Positions 1-8,444 of a stretch of DNA of 64,000 bases are shown here, in pieces. The number at the start of each line of letters is the position of its first letter. Position 1 is the stretch's first letter. The stretch comes from Caulobacter sp. Lineage in GTDB: Bacteria > Pseudomonadota > Alphaproteobacteria > Caulobacterales > Caulobacteraceae. A model generated the notes under the pieces. The model made no database searches. It was not told the DNA's origin and worked only from the letters and a program-made list of their open reading frames with translations. The stretch is from assembly GCA_016125585.1 (NCBI GenBank), contig WGLL01000018.1, positions 37,721 to 101,720 of the forward strand. The letters are read 5' to 3'. A program made the position numbers and the translations under genes.

Positions 1-141
1 AGCGGCCGGCTGCCGGTGTTCTTCACCAGCCGCCCGGATATCGTCCGGGCCGAACAACCGACCCGCTTCTGGACCCAGGTCTTCGCCGTGGTCGTCTGCG
101 GGCTGATCGTACTGGTCGGCGGGCTGTTGTTGATGGTTTGA
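1..141 (+). CDS. C-terminal end of a membrane protein (partial)
   Basis: The frame is open from the first base and ends with TGA at 139-141, giving the last 46 residues of a protein that starts left of the window. The tail has a polar stretch, then one strongly hydrophobic segment (FAVVVCGLIVLVGGLLLMV) that ends exactly at the C terminus, so the protein is probably anchored or multi-spanning. There is too little sequence to name a family. The next gene on the same strand starts about 140 bases later. Confidence 0.6.
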   Translation, partial: SGRLPVFFTSRPDIVRAEQPTRFWTQVFAVVVCGLIVLVGGLLLMV

Positions 142-279
142 GCCGGGCGGAGATTTCGGCCTGAGCCTACGATGGCGACGGATTGGTCAGACGCTCCGTC
201 GGTCCCCGCCTTGCGCCCGCGTTCGTCGCCGCTAAAGTGCCGCCAAACTTCAAACAACTGTACGAACGGGGAAACCGCC

Positions 280-1359
280 ATGGCCGACGCCGCGCCGACC
301 GCCCAGGATCTGAACAGCGGCACCGAGCCGCTGGACGAACGGACCTGGATCGACGCCGAGAAGCTGCTGCCCTGGCTGGAAGCCAATGTCGCCGGCTTCA
401 AGGGCCCGCTGGAGATCCGCAAGTTCCGCGGCGGCCAGTCCAACCCGACCTACCAGCTGGTCACCCCTGGCCAGCGCTACGTCCTGCGCCGCAAACCGCC
501 GGGCAAGCTGCTGCCGTCCGCCCACGCCGTCGATCGCGAGTACAAGGTCATCGCCGCGCTAAACAAGGTGAACTTCCCGGTCGCACGCGCCTATGCCCTG
601 TGCATGGACGAGAGCATCGTCGGGACGATCTTCTATGTCATGGAGCAGGTCGAGGGCCGCATCCTGTGGGACGGCACCCTCCCGGACTATCCCCCGGCCG
701 AGCGTCGCAAGATCTACGAGGCCGAGATCGGCACCCTCGCGGCTCTGCACAACGTCGACTACAAGGCCATCGGCCTGGAGGATTACGGCAAGCCGGGCAA
801 CTACTTCAGCCGCCAGGTCAGCCGCTGGACCAAGCAGTACCAGGCCTCCGAAACCAGCGTCATTCCCGAGATGAACAAGCTGATCGCCTGGTTCCCTGAC
901 CACACGCCAGAGGACGACCAGACCTCGATCGTCCATGGCGACTACCGCCTCGACAACATGATCCTGCACCCCACCGAGCCGAAGGTGGCGGCGGTGCTGG
1001 ACTGGGAACTCTCGACCCTTGGCAATCCGCTGGCGGACTTCTCCTATTTCCTGATGAGCTGGGTGATGCCAAGCCAGGAACGGGGCGGCCTGTCGGGCAT
1101 CGACGACCTGACCGCCTACGGCATCCCGACCATCGACGAGGCCGTGGCCCAGTACTGCAAGGCCACCGGCCGCGACGGCCTGCCCAATCTCGACTGGTAC
1201 TTTGCCTACAACCTGTTCCGCCTGGCGGGCATCTGCCAGGGCATCGTTGGCCGGGTCCGCGACGGCACCGCCAATTCTGCCCACGCCGCGACCATGGAGG
1301 CCCGGGTGCCTGTGCTGGCCAGGGGCGCCTGGGAGTTCGCGCAGAAGGCAGGGGCGTAA
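280..1359 (+). CDS. Phosphotransferase family protein (APH / choline-kinase fold)
   Basis: A 359-residue kinase-fold protein of the aminoglycoside phosphotransferase superfamily. An N-terminal nucleotide-binding part contains GGQSNPTY and the lysine/arginine-rich strand YVLRRKPPG. The catalytic loop HGDYRLDN lies near residue 219, and DWELSTLGNPLAD near residue 241 supplies the metal-binding Asp. The close spacing and the phrase LGNPLADFSYF are typical of the subfamily that matches the N-terminal domain of ACAD10 and accompanies acyl-CoA dehydrogenases, so the substrate is probably a small lipid-related alcohol or hydroxyacyl compound rather than an antibiotic (inference). The frame is open upstream to 172, but the start at 280 fits the family and has a purine-rich GGGGAA before it. 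It stands alone, followed by a palindromic intergenic element. Confidence 0.85.
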   Translation: MADAAPTAQDLNSGTEPLDERTWIDAEKLLPWLEANVAGFKGPLEIRKFRGGQSNPTYQLVTPGQRYVLRRKPPGKLLPSAHAVDREYKVIAALNKVNFPVARAYALCMDESIVGTIFYVMEQVEGRILWDGTLPDYPPAERRKIYEAEIGTLAALHNVDYKAIGLEDYGKPGNYFSRQVSRWTKQYQASETSVIPEMNKLIAWFPDHTPEDDQTSIVHGDYRLDNMILHPTEPKVAAVLDWELSTLGNPLADFSYFLMSWVMPSQERGGLSGIDDLTAYGIPTIDEAVAQYCKATGRDGLPNLDWYFAYNLFRLAGICQGIVGRVRDGTANSAHAATMEARVPVLARGAWEFAQKAGA

Positions 1360-1378
1360 GAAGTAGCGGAAACGAACA

Positions 1379-1519
1379 CCTCTCCCTGAGGGAGAGGTCG
1401 GGCGGCCAAGGGCCGACCGGGTGAGGGTTTACGGACGGCTGCAGTGGTCTTCCCCGTTCCTAAACCCTCATCCTCCCACCGCGTCGCGGCGGGCCCCTCC
1501 TTCTCCCTCAGGGAGAAGG
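1379..1519. repeat. Composite palindromic intergenic element
   Basis: Two outer palindromes (1379-1397, core TCTCCCTGAGGGAGA; 1499-1519, core TTCTCCCTCAGGGAGAA) enclose inner inverted arms GTGAGGGTTTA (1421-1431) and TAAACCCTCAT (1461-1471). The same build recurs at 8274-8434, 48798-48948 and 49890-50064, and as a shorter version at 17648-17719. It has no coding content and sits between two same-strand genes. It resembles a REP-doublet or BIME-type element. Confidence 0.7.
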
Positions 1520-1574
1520 GTTGCGGCGCGCTCCGGCCGCGGTGCACAGTCAGGCAAACAACGGGGCGCATATC

Positions 1575-2894
1575 ATGAACTTCTCACTCAAGGCCAGCTT
1601 GATCGCCGCCGCCGTCGGCGTTCTCGCCCTCGCCGGACTGGCGACGGCCCAGTCCTTATCGAGTCCGCTGACCTACGTCCAGGCCGGCCGCCTGCTCGCC
1701 GATCCGGCCAGCGGCAAGGTGGAGACGGCCCGCACCCTGGTGATCCAGGACGGCAAGGTGCTGCGCATCGAGGAGGGCTACACCTCCGCGCCCGGCGCCA
1801 GGATCGTCGATCTGAAGGACAGCTTCGTCCTGCCGGGCCTGATCGACAGCCACGTTCACCTGACCAGCCAGAACGGGCCCAAGGGCGCGCTTGAGCGCTT
1901 CACCAAGACCCGCTCGGATCTGGCGCTGGACGGCGCCGGCTACGCCCGCAAGACGCTGGAGGCCGGCTTCACCACCGTCGCCGACCTTGGCGCGCCCAAC
2001 GAAAGCATCTTTGCCCTGCGCGGCGCCATCGCCGCCGGAACGGTGCCGGGGCCGCGCATCATCGCCGCAGGATCGCCGATCTCGGTGCCCGGCGGCCATG
2101 GCGATCCGGCCAATGCCGTGCCGGAGGAATATGTCCCGCTGTTCCGCTCGACCGCGATCTGCTCGGGCGCTGATGACTGTCGCCGGGCCGTGCGCGAACA
2201 GGTGCGGTCTGGCGCCGACATCATCAAGATCACCGCCACCGGCGGGGTGCTGTCGCCGACCGCGGCGGGCCTGTCGCAACAGTTCACCGACGACGAGCTG
2301 AAGGCCATCGTCGAGACCGCCCATTCGATGGGCCGCAAGGTTACCGCCCACGCCCATGGCGTCGACGGCATCAACGCCTTCCTGCGCGCCGGCGGCGACT
2401 CGATCGAACACGGCACCTACCTCGACGCCGACTCGATCAAGCTGTTCAAATCCAGCGGCGCCTGGCTGGTGCCGACCCTGCTGGCCGGCGATTTCGTGGC
2501 CCGTGAGGCCGCCAAGCCGGACACCTGGATGACCCCGGAAGTGAAGGCCAAGGCCCTGCAGGCCGGACCGCGCATGCTGGACATGGCCCGCCGCGCCCAT
2601 GACGGCGGGGTGAAGATCGCCTTTGGCACCGACACCGGCGTCTCGGCCCATGGCGACAACGCCCGGGAGTTCGCCCTTCTGGTCAAGGCCGGCTTCACGC
2701 CGCTGGATGCGATCCGGGCCGCCACCGTCTGGGCCGCCGACCACCTGGGCCTGTCCGCTCTGATCGGCGCCCTGACCCCCGGCAGGGCCGCCGACGTGGT
2801 GGCGGTGAAGGGCGATCCGCTGACCGACGTCACGGTTCTTGAACACGTCACCTTCGTGATGAAGGGCGGGGTGATCTTCAAGCAGGAGGACTAG
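1575..2894 (+). CDS. Exported metal-dependent amidohydrolase (imidazolonepropionase-like)
   Basis: A 439-residue amidohydrolase-superfamily enzyme with a Sec signal peptide (MNFSLKAS.., hydrophobic core, cleavage after about ATA-QS), so it acts in the periplasm. Metal-site features are visible in order: HVH near residues 93-95, a probable bridging Lys in IIKITATGGV near 217, HAHG near 259, EHGTY near 277 and the Asp of FGTDTGV near 351. The C-terminal GRAADVVAVKGDPL is the usual end of this family. Close relatives include dipeptidases and prolidase-like enzymes, so the substrate cannot be fixed. The frame extends upstream to 1521, but the signal peptide defines the start at 1575. Its TAG stop shares a CTAG palindrome with the lpxK stop on the other strand. 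Confidence 0.85.
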   Translation: MNFSLKASLIAAAVGVLALAGLATAQSLSSPLTYVQAGRLLADPASGKVETARTLVIQDGKVLRIEEGYTSAPGARIVDLKDSFVLPGLIDSHVHLTSQNGPKGALERFTKTRSDLALDGAGYARKTLEAGFTTVADLGAPNESIFALRGAIAAGTVPGPRIIAAGSPISVPGGHGDPANAVPEEYVPLFRSTAICSGADDCRRAVREQVRSGADIIKITATGGVLSPTAAGLSQQFTDDELKAIVETAHSMGRKVTAHAHGVDGINAFLRAGGDSIEHGTYLDADSIKLFKSSGAWLVPTLLAGDFVAREAAKPDTWMTPEVKAKALQAGPRMLDMARRAHDGGVKIAFGTDTGVSAHGDNAREFALLVKAGFTPLDAIRAATVWAADHLGLSALIGALTPGRAADVVAVKGDPLTDVTVLEHVTFVMKGGVIFKQED

Positions 2895-3907
2895 TCCGTC
2901 CCCGAGGCGACACCCCCGAGGAGGACCTTGAGCGCCGCCTCGTCTTCGAACCTGGCCCGCACCGGCCAATAGGCGATCTTAGCCCGCCAGGCGGTCGGCA
3001 AGCGGGCCCAATCCTTTTCGGTGGTCAGCAGGCCGGCGCCGAAGTCCTCGGCCCGGCGCTCAAGTGCTCGCAGGGTCGCCTCGTCATAAGCGCCGTGGTC
3101 GGGGAAAGGGGCAAAGTCCTTCAACGCGCACCCCGCGGCGATCAGCGAGCGCTCGACCTTCCAGGGCTTGCCGATGCCGGCGAAGGCGACCTGGGGTCCC
3201 GTCGGCGGCGGGCCGGCCGGTTCCAGCCGCGCTACCAGCACCGGCTTGCCGGCGAACAATGCGACCAGGTCAGGATCGGGCGCGTCCAGATCAGCCGGCA
3301 GCATCAGGATCACCGCGTCGGTGCGGGCGAGGCTGGCCTTCAGGGGCTCGCGCATCGGCCCGGCCGGGAAGACCGCGCCGTCGCCGAACGGCCATTCGTT
3401 GTTGCGGGTCTCGCCGTCGACGACGACGAGCGACAGGGCCTTCTTCACCGAGGGGTTCTGGTGGCCGTCGTCCATCACCACCATCGCGGCGCCATCCGCG
3501 GCCGCGGCACGGGCGCCGGCCAGCCGGTCGCGGGCGATCCAGAAGGCGCCGTCCTGAGCCAGCATCAGGGGTTCATCGCCGACCTCGGCGGCCGCATGGC
3601 GGACTGGATCGACCTTCAGGGGTCCCGCTTCGCGTCCGCCATAGCCGCGCGACAGGCCATGGGCCGCGATGCCCTGCGTCCTGAGAATCGACAGCAGTTC
3701 CCGGACCACGGGGGTCTTGCCGACCCCACCGGCCGTGAAGTTGCCGACGCAGATCACCGGCACGCCCGGATCAACCGGGACCGTGGTCGCGATCCGCCGG
3801 GCGGTGACCGTCGCCCAGATCCAGCTGACCGGGGTGAGCAGCATGCGGGCCACGACGCCGGGCGCCCCGTCGCGGACATACCACCAGCGCGGTGTCGCCA
3901 GCTTCAT
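2891..3907 (-). CDS. lpxK: Tetraacyldisaccharide 4'-kinase
   Basis: This enzyme phosphorylates the 4' position of the lipid A disaccharide at the inner membrane, the sixth step of the Raetz pathway. The 338-residue protein has the family N terminus (KLATPRWWYVRDG), a membrane-associated helix, and the P-loop GNFTAGGVGKT at about residues 55-65. Further conserved pieces include GLSRGYGGRE, DDGHQNPSVKK and LTTEKDWARLP near the C terminus. Length is normal. It overlaps the waaA stop by 4 bases (ATGA type), so the two are translationally coupled, and together with the upstream efflux pump they form one minus-strand operon. Confidence 0.95.
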   Translation of the reverse strand: MKLATPRWWYVRDGAPGVVARMLLTPVSWIWATVTARRIATTVPVDPGVPVICVGNFTAGGVGKTPVVRELLSILRTQGIAAHGLSRGYGGREAGPLKVDPVRHAAAEVGDEPLMLAQDGAFWIARDRLAGARAAAADGAAMVVMDDGHQNPSVKKALSLVVVDGETRNNEWPFGDGAVFPAGPMREPLKASLARTDAVILMLPADLDAPDPDLVALFAGKPVLVARLEPAGPPPTGPQVAFAGIGKPWKVERSLIAAGCALKDFAPFPDHGAYDEATLRALERRAEDFGAGLLTTEKDWARLPTAWRAKIAYWPVRARFEDEAALKVLLGGVASGTD

Positions 3908-5178
3908 GGCAGCAGGGCCTCCAGCCGGGTCCAGGCCGCCTCAAGCGCCGCCGACTGGGCCTCGGCGAAGGTCTTCCCCCGGGCGCCGAGAGCCTTCGCC
4001 TCGGCGGGGTCGGACAGCAGCCGGTGCAGGGTCATGGTCAGCGCTCCCGGCCCGTCGACCAGCAACGCCCCGCGACCTTGCGTGGTCATGGCGGCATAGA
4101 GTTCGGCAGCGTTGAAAACCGACGGTCCGCTGATGGCCGGACAGCCCAGTCGCGCGGGCTCCATGGGATTGTGACCGCCGATGTCGGGCACGAAACTGCC
4201 GCCCATCACCGCCACATCGGCGAGGCGGAAGAACAGGCCCAGTTCGCCAAGGGTGTCGGCGACATAGACGGCGGTCTGGTCGGTAATCGCCTCCCCCCGC
4301 GAGCGCAGGGCCACCGCGCCATAGCCCCCGCCAACAGCCCGGGCCGCCGCCTCGCCGCGGTCGGGATGGCGCGGCGCGATGATCAGAAGGGCCCCGGGCG
4401 CGGCGTCGCGGATGGCGGTCTCGGCGGCCAGGGCGATGATGCTCTCCTCGCCGGGGTGGGTGCTGGCCGCCAGCACGACCGGCCGTTCTCCGATCTGGGT
4501 CCTCATCCGGGACAGTTCGTCCTCGTCGCAGGGAAGAGCCTCCCCAGCCAGCTTGAGATTGAGCCTCCCGTCGGATGCGGCCCCGAAGCGGGCCAGGCGC
4601 CCGGCGGAAGCCTCGTCCTGCGGCAGGATCAGGTCGAAGGCGGCCAGCACCTGACGCACGCCGGCCGGGGCCATGGCCCAGCCGGCGGCGGTCTTTTCGG
4701 TAATCCGCGCCGACAGCAGGGCCAGGCGGGCCCCGAGCGCCTTCGCGCCCAGGATCAGGTTTGGCCAGATCTCGCTCTCGACGAACACCACAAGGTCGGG
4801 TCGCCAATGTCCGAGAAAGGCCGAAGCGGCGGCGGGAGTGTCGAGGGGGGCGTACTGGTGCAGGGCGCCGGGCGGAAGGCGGGCCGCCATCAGGGCCGCA
4901 GCGGTCACTGTTCCTGTGGTCGACAGCAGGGTCAGGTCCGGCCGGCTGGCGGCCAGCCGGTGAATCAGCGGCAGCACCGACTGGCTCTCGCCGACGCTGA
5001 CCGAATGGATCCAGATCAGCCCGCCGGCCGGCCGGTCGAGGGCCGCATGGCCCAGCCGCTCCTCCAGCCGGGCGCCGTCCTCCTTGCCGCGCAGGGCCCG
5101 CCGGCGAAGCAGCGGTCGGGCCAGGGGCGACAGCGCCGCCATCGCGCCGCGATAGAGGGTGAGCGACAACGGGGCCAA
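3904..5178 (-). CDS. waaA: 3-deoxy-D-manno-octulosonic acid (Kdo) transferase
   Basis: A GT30-family glycosyltransferase that adds Kdo from CMP-Kdo to lipid IVA at the cytoplasmic face of the inner membrane. The 424-residue protein starts with the typical LSLTLYRGAMAALSP membrane-anchor region. It then shows IWIHSVSVGESQSVLPLI, LSTTGTVTAAALM, FVESEIWPNLI with the conserved Glu, LSARITEKTA, and the C-terminal nucleotide-binding half with FVPDIGGHNPMEPA. Length is normal. It lies 3 bases after the CDF transporter stop and overlaps lpxK by 4 bases, so all three are probably co-transcribed. Whether it adds one or two Kdo residues cannot be read from the sequence. Confidence 0.95.
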   Translation of the reverse strand: MAPLSLTLYRGAMAALSPLARPLLRRRALRGKEDGARLEERLGHAALDRPAGGLIWIHSVSVGESQSVLPLIHRLAASRPDLTLLSTTGTVTAAALMAARLPPGALHQYAPLDTPAAASAFLGHWRPDLVVFVESEIWPNLILGAKALGARLALLSARITEKTAAGWAMAPAGVRQVLAAFDLILPQDEASAGRLARFGAASDGRLNLKLAGEALPCDEDELSRMRTQIGERPVVLAASTHPGEESIIALAAETAIRDAAPGALLIIAPRHPDRGEAAARAVGGGYGAVALRSRGEAITDQTAVYVADTLGELGLFFRLADVAVMGGSFVPDIGGHNPMEPARLGCPAISGPSVFNAAELYAAMTTQGRGALLVDGPGALTMTLHRLLSDPAEAKALGARGKTFAEAQSAALEAAWTRLEALLP

Positions 5179-5181
5179 GCC

Positions 5182-6138
5182 CTAGTGACCTCCATGGGCG
5201 GCGGCCAGCCGACAGGCCCGGCCGCTGGCGCCGGTCTCCAGCTGCAGGGTCGCATGGCCGATCGAGAACTGCTCATGCAGATCGTGGCAGACCTGCTCCA
5301 GGAAGGCGTCCTGATCGAGGTTTTCAGGGCGGATCAGATGGGCGGTCAGGGCCGTTTCGGTGGTGCTCATCGCCCAGATATGCAGGTCGTGAATCTCGCT
5401 GACGCCGGGCCGTTCGCTGAGCCACCGGCGCACCGCTTCAGGGTCGATCCCGCGCGGGGCGGCGTCCAGGGCGAGATTGAGGGAGTCTTTCAGGAGACCC
5501 CAGGTGCCGGCGACAATGACGGCGGCGATCGCCAGACTGATGACCGGGTCGATCCAGTTCCAGCCGGTCAGCATGATCACCACGGCGGCGATCACCACCC
5601 CCAGAGACACCGCCGCATCGGCGGCCATGTGCAGGAAGGCGCCCTTGACGTTCAGGTCCTCCTGGCCGCGCATGAACATCAGGGCGGTGACGGTGTTGAT
5701 CACCACCCCGATGGCGGCGACGACGATCACCGGGCCGGGGGCGATCTCCTGCGGCGAGCCGAACCGGCGCACCGCCTCCCAGACAATGGCCCCGACCGCC
5801 AGCAGCAGCATGCCGGCGTTGCCCAGGGAGGCGAGAATGGTGCCCTTGCCGAGGCCGTAGGTGCGCTGCCCCTTAGGCGCGCGCCTGGCCATCATCACCG
5901 CCGCCCAGGCCAGCAGCAGCCCCAGCACATCGGAGAGATTGTGGCCGGCGTCGGCCAGCAGGGCCAGGGAATGGGTGAACAGCCCCGCGCCTGCCTCGGC
6001 GGCGACAAAGGCGATGTTCAGGCCTGCGCCGATGGCGAAGGCCCGGCCGAAGTCCTTGGGCGCATGACTGTGGCCGCCGGGCCCGTGGGCATGGCCGTGG
6101 TGGTGGTCGTGGTCATCATGGGCGTGGTCGTGCGGCAT
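5182..6138 (-). CDS. Cation diffusion facilitator (zinc/cobalt efflux) transporter
   Basis: A 318-residue CDF-family proton antiporter in the inner membrane that exports divalent metal ions. The N terminus is His/Asp-rich (MPHDHAHDDHDHHHGHAHG), which suggests metal capture. Six membrane segments are visible. The two transport-site motifs are present: LLADAGHNLSDVLG (HxxxD, in TM2) and HMAADAAVSLG (HxxxD, in TM5). A cytoplasmic C-terminal domain with SEIHDLHIWAMSTTETALTAHL follows. These features fit Zn2+ efflux of the ZitB/CzcD type. It is the first gene of an operon with waaA and lpxK, an unusual partner set. The frame extends to the ATG at 6138 with only a weak ribosome-binding site. Confidence 0.92.
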   Translation of the reverse strand: MPHDHAHDDHDHHHGHAHGPGGHSHAPKDFGRAFAIGAGLNIAFVAAEAGAGLFTHSLALLADAGHNLSDVLGLLLAWAAVMMARRAPKGQRTYGLGKGTILASLGNAGMLLLAVGAIVWEAVRRFGSPQEIAPGPVIVVAAIGVVINTVTALMFMRGQEDLNVKGAFLHMAADAAVSLGVVIAAVVIMLTGWNWIDPVISLAIAAVIVAGTWGLLKDSLNLALDAAPRGIDPEAVRRWLSERPGVSEIHDLHIWAMSTTETALTAHLIRPENLDQDAFLEQVCHDLHEQFSIGHATLQLETGASGRACRLAAAHGGH

Positions 6139-6363
6139 GCGGCCTGGTCTTTAACATTGAACGGCGGGACAAGGCAGATAGTCCGCCGAACACGTCGTGG
6201 ATAGACGTTACTTAGTACCGTCGCCGTCGCACAATGTATTGATATTATATATCATTTCCGGCTTTCAGACGTCCATCCACGGGACGGCCATCTCGATCTG
6301 CGTCAGCGGCGTCATGGGGCCGTTAGCGGAAGGCGCGGTCAGTCCAGCGCCAACCGATCCACC

Positions 6364-6771
6364 CTAGTCCCCGATTTCAACGTCTATGCGCGGAGAGGCG
6401 TAGCAGCCTTTGCCGTCAGCAATGAAGGCTGTCGCGGTATAGGTTCCCGGCTGGACGCCGCTCAGGTCCCAAACGGTAGTCGGGCCCTGGTCGCGCATTC
6501 GACCGCCGGAATAGGTGTAGCTGTAGGAAAGTTCGTCTCCGTCAGGGTCAGTCGCGCTAGCGGTCAATGTGACCGTCCGAGCGGCGCTCACCCCAAGCTT
6601 TGATGGGGTGGCCTTGAGGCTGGCCACAGGCGGATGGTTCCCTTTGGCAGCCGTGCTGTTGCAGCTGGAGTTGGAAGCCGACTGCTCCGCTGCCTGAGCC
6701 GGCGCCGGGTCCGTCGAGGGAACCACGATGGCGGCCGCGATTATCACAGCCGCTAGAGCCTGCGCGCGCAT
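6364..6771 (-). CDS. Small secreted protein with a PKD/Ig-like domain
   Basis: A 135-residue protein with a signal peptide (residues 1-27, ending AQA) followed by one beta-sandwich-like domain. The segment TASATDPDGDELSYSYTYSG and the later PGTYTATAFIADGKGC are typical of PKD or bacterial Ig-like modules. Two Cys pairs are possible (Cys in SSCNS and GKGCYAS). A good ribosome-binding site (GGGAGG, 6 bases before ATG) supports the start. Codon use and base composition are less GC-rich than in neighbours and the upstream 200 bases contain an AT-rich patch, so this may be an insertion between conserved genes. Function unknown; probably periplasmic or secreted and involved in binding. Confidence 0.65.
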   Translation of the reverse strand: MRAQALAAVIIAAAIVVPSTDPAPAQAAEQSASNSSCNSTAAKGNHPPVASLKATPSKLGVSAARTVTLTASATDPDGDELSYSYTYSGGRMRDQGPTTVWDLSGVQPGTYTATAFIADGKGCYASPRIDVEIGD

Positions 6772-6872
6772 CTGGATCCTCCCGAAAGTTCGACTGGGAG
6801 CCTAGCCTAACCTTGGCTTTGGCCAACGTCAGCCCCCACGCGATGCTTCCCGGCGCCAAAGATCCCCGCCCC

Positions 6873-8261
6873 TCAGCACTCCACCCGGTTGACCGGCAGC
6901 CCCGCCGCCAGCCCGCCCAGCGAGGTCTCCTTGTAGATCTCGTTCATGTCCTCGCCCGTCCGCTTCATGGTGGCGATGACCTTGTCGAGGCTGACCGAGT
7001 GCTGGCCGTCGCCGAGCATGGCCAAGCGGGCGGCGTCGATGGCCTTGATGGCGCCCATGGCGTTGCGCTCGATACAGGGGATCTGAACCAGGCCGCCGAT
7101 GGGGTCGCAGGTCAGGCCGAGATTGTGCTCCATGCCGATCTCGGCGGCGTTTTCGATCTGGGCGTTGCTGCCGCCCATCACCGCCGCCAGTCCCGCCGCC
7201 GCCATAGAGCAGGCCACCCCGACCTCGCCCTGGCAGCCGACTTCGGCGCCGCTGATCGAGGCGTTCTTCTTGTAGAGGGCGCCGATCGCCGCCGCCGTCA
7301 GCAGGAAGGTGCGGCGGCCCTCGGGGGTTCCGGACATGAAGCGGTCATAGAAGCGCAGCACCGCCGGCAACAACCCGGCGGCGCCATTGGTCGGGGCGGT
7401 GACCACCCGGCCGCCGGCGGCGTTCTCCTCATTGACCGCCAGGGCCCAGAGGTTGACGAAATCCATCGCCGCCAGCGGATCGCTGACCGCCCGTTCGATG
7501 CGGCACATGATGGTCTGATGCACCTGACGGGCCCGGCGCTTGACGTTCAGCCCGCCCGGCAGCACGCCCTCCATCCGCATGCCGCGATCGATGCAGCCCT
7601 CCATGGCGGCGAAGATGCCGTCGATGCGGGCGAGCACCGCGTCGCGGGGCGCGCGGGCCTCCTCATTGGCCATCATCAGGCCGGCGATGGTCAGGCCGGC
7701 GGCGTCCGCCTTTTCGATCAGTTCGGCCCCGGATTCGAAGGGATAGGGGATGGCCTCCTCATCCGGATCGGGCAGGTTGGAGCCGAACTCCGACTCCTCA
7801 CGGACAAACCCTCCGCCGACGGAGAAGTAGGACTTCTGCAGCACCGCCCTGTCATCGCCGTCGAAGGCGCTGATGGTCATGGCGTTGGGATGCTGCGGCA
7901 GTCTCTGACGCCCGAGCCAGACGATATCCACCTGTTCATCAAAGGCGATGTCGCCCGCGCCGGCCAACGCCATGCGGCCGCTGGACCGCAAGGACTCCAG
8001 GGCCGCGTCGCCGGCGTCGGGATCGAGGCTGGCCGGCTCGAACCCCAGCAGCCCCAGCATCACCGCCCGGTCGGTCGCGTGCCCCCGGCCGGTCAGGGCC
8101 AGGGAGGCGTAGAGCTTGACCTGCACCCGGACCACCTCGCCGACACGGCCGCCGGCTCGCAGGTCGGAGGCGAAGCGGGAAGCCGCGGTCATCGGCCCCA
8201 TGGTGTGGGAGCTGGAGGGGCCGATGCCCGGCTTGAAGAGATCAAAGACGCTGGCGGTCAT
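6873..8261 (-). CDS. sdaA: L-serine ammonia-lyase (iron-sulfur, single chain)
   Basis: Converts L-serine to pyruvate and ammonia using an oxygen-sensitive [4Fe-4S] cluster. The 462-residue protein has the N-terminal beta domain ([20 protein letters not shown]) and the catalytic alpha domain. Cluster-type cysteines are visible in [11 protein letters not shown] (near residue 342), CDPIGG (near 384) and QIPCIERN (near 395). Length matches the single-chain type of proteobacteria (E. coli SdaA/SdaB are about 455). It is followed by a palindromic intergenic element and the M28 peptidase; no operon partner is obvious. Confidence 0.95.
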   Translation of the reverse strand: MTASVFDLFKPGIGPSSSHTMGPMTAASRFASDLRAGGRVGEVVRVQVKLYASLALTGRGHATDRAVMLGLLGFEPASLDPDAGDAALESLRSSGRMALAGAGDIAFDEQVDIVWLGRQRLPQHPNAMTISAFDGDDRAVLQKSYFSVGGGFVREESEFGSNLPDPDEEAIPYPFESGAELIEKADAAGLTIAGLMMANEEARAPRDAVLARIDGIFAAMEGCIDRGMRMEGVLPGGLNVKRRARQVHQTIMCRIERAVSDPLAAMDFVNLWALAVNEENAAGGRVVTAPTNGAAGLLPAVLRFYDRFMSGTPEGRRTFLLTAAAIGALYKKNASISGAEVGCQGEVGVACSMAAAGLAAVMGGSNAQIENAAEIGMEHNLGLTCDPIGGLVQIPCIERNAMGAIKAIDAARLAMLGDGQHSVSLDKVIATMKRTGEDMNEIYKETSLGGLAAGLPVNRVEC

Positions 8262-8273
8262 CTGCAGCTTCCC

Positions 8274-8434
8274 CCTTCTCCCGCTTGACGGGAGAAGGTG
8301 TCGGCGAAGCCGACGGATGAGGGCAGCACCGGCCGCCGACGGCTGGCTGTCCGAATGAAGGAGACTTCAGGCATCGGCGCTGCCCCGGTCCGCCCCCCTT
8401 CGGGGGCCGCCTTCTCCCGACAAGCGGGAGAAGG
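8274..8434. repeat. Composite palindromic intergenic element
   Basis: Outer palindromes at 8274-8298 (CCTTCTCCCG...GGGAGAAGG) and 8410-8434 (same arms, different loop) enclose GGATGAGGGCAGC-type and related G/C-rich arms. It lies between the sdaA start and the M28 peptidase stop. Same family as the elements at 1379, 17648, 48798 and 49890. Confidence 0.7.
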
Positions 8435-8444
8435 CTCGTGGTTT

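Noticed and set aside
2891..2894. CTAG stop shared by amidohydrolase and lpxK
   Set aside because: The palindromic stop codon overlap is neat but common for convergent genes and has no clear meaning.
3892..6204. Open frame of 770 codons on the plus strand
   Set aside because: It is antisense to CDF, waaA and lpxK, which have clear family motifs; the frame is low-complexity with no domain and arises from GC bias.
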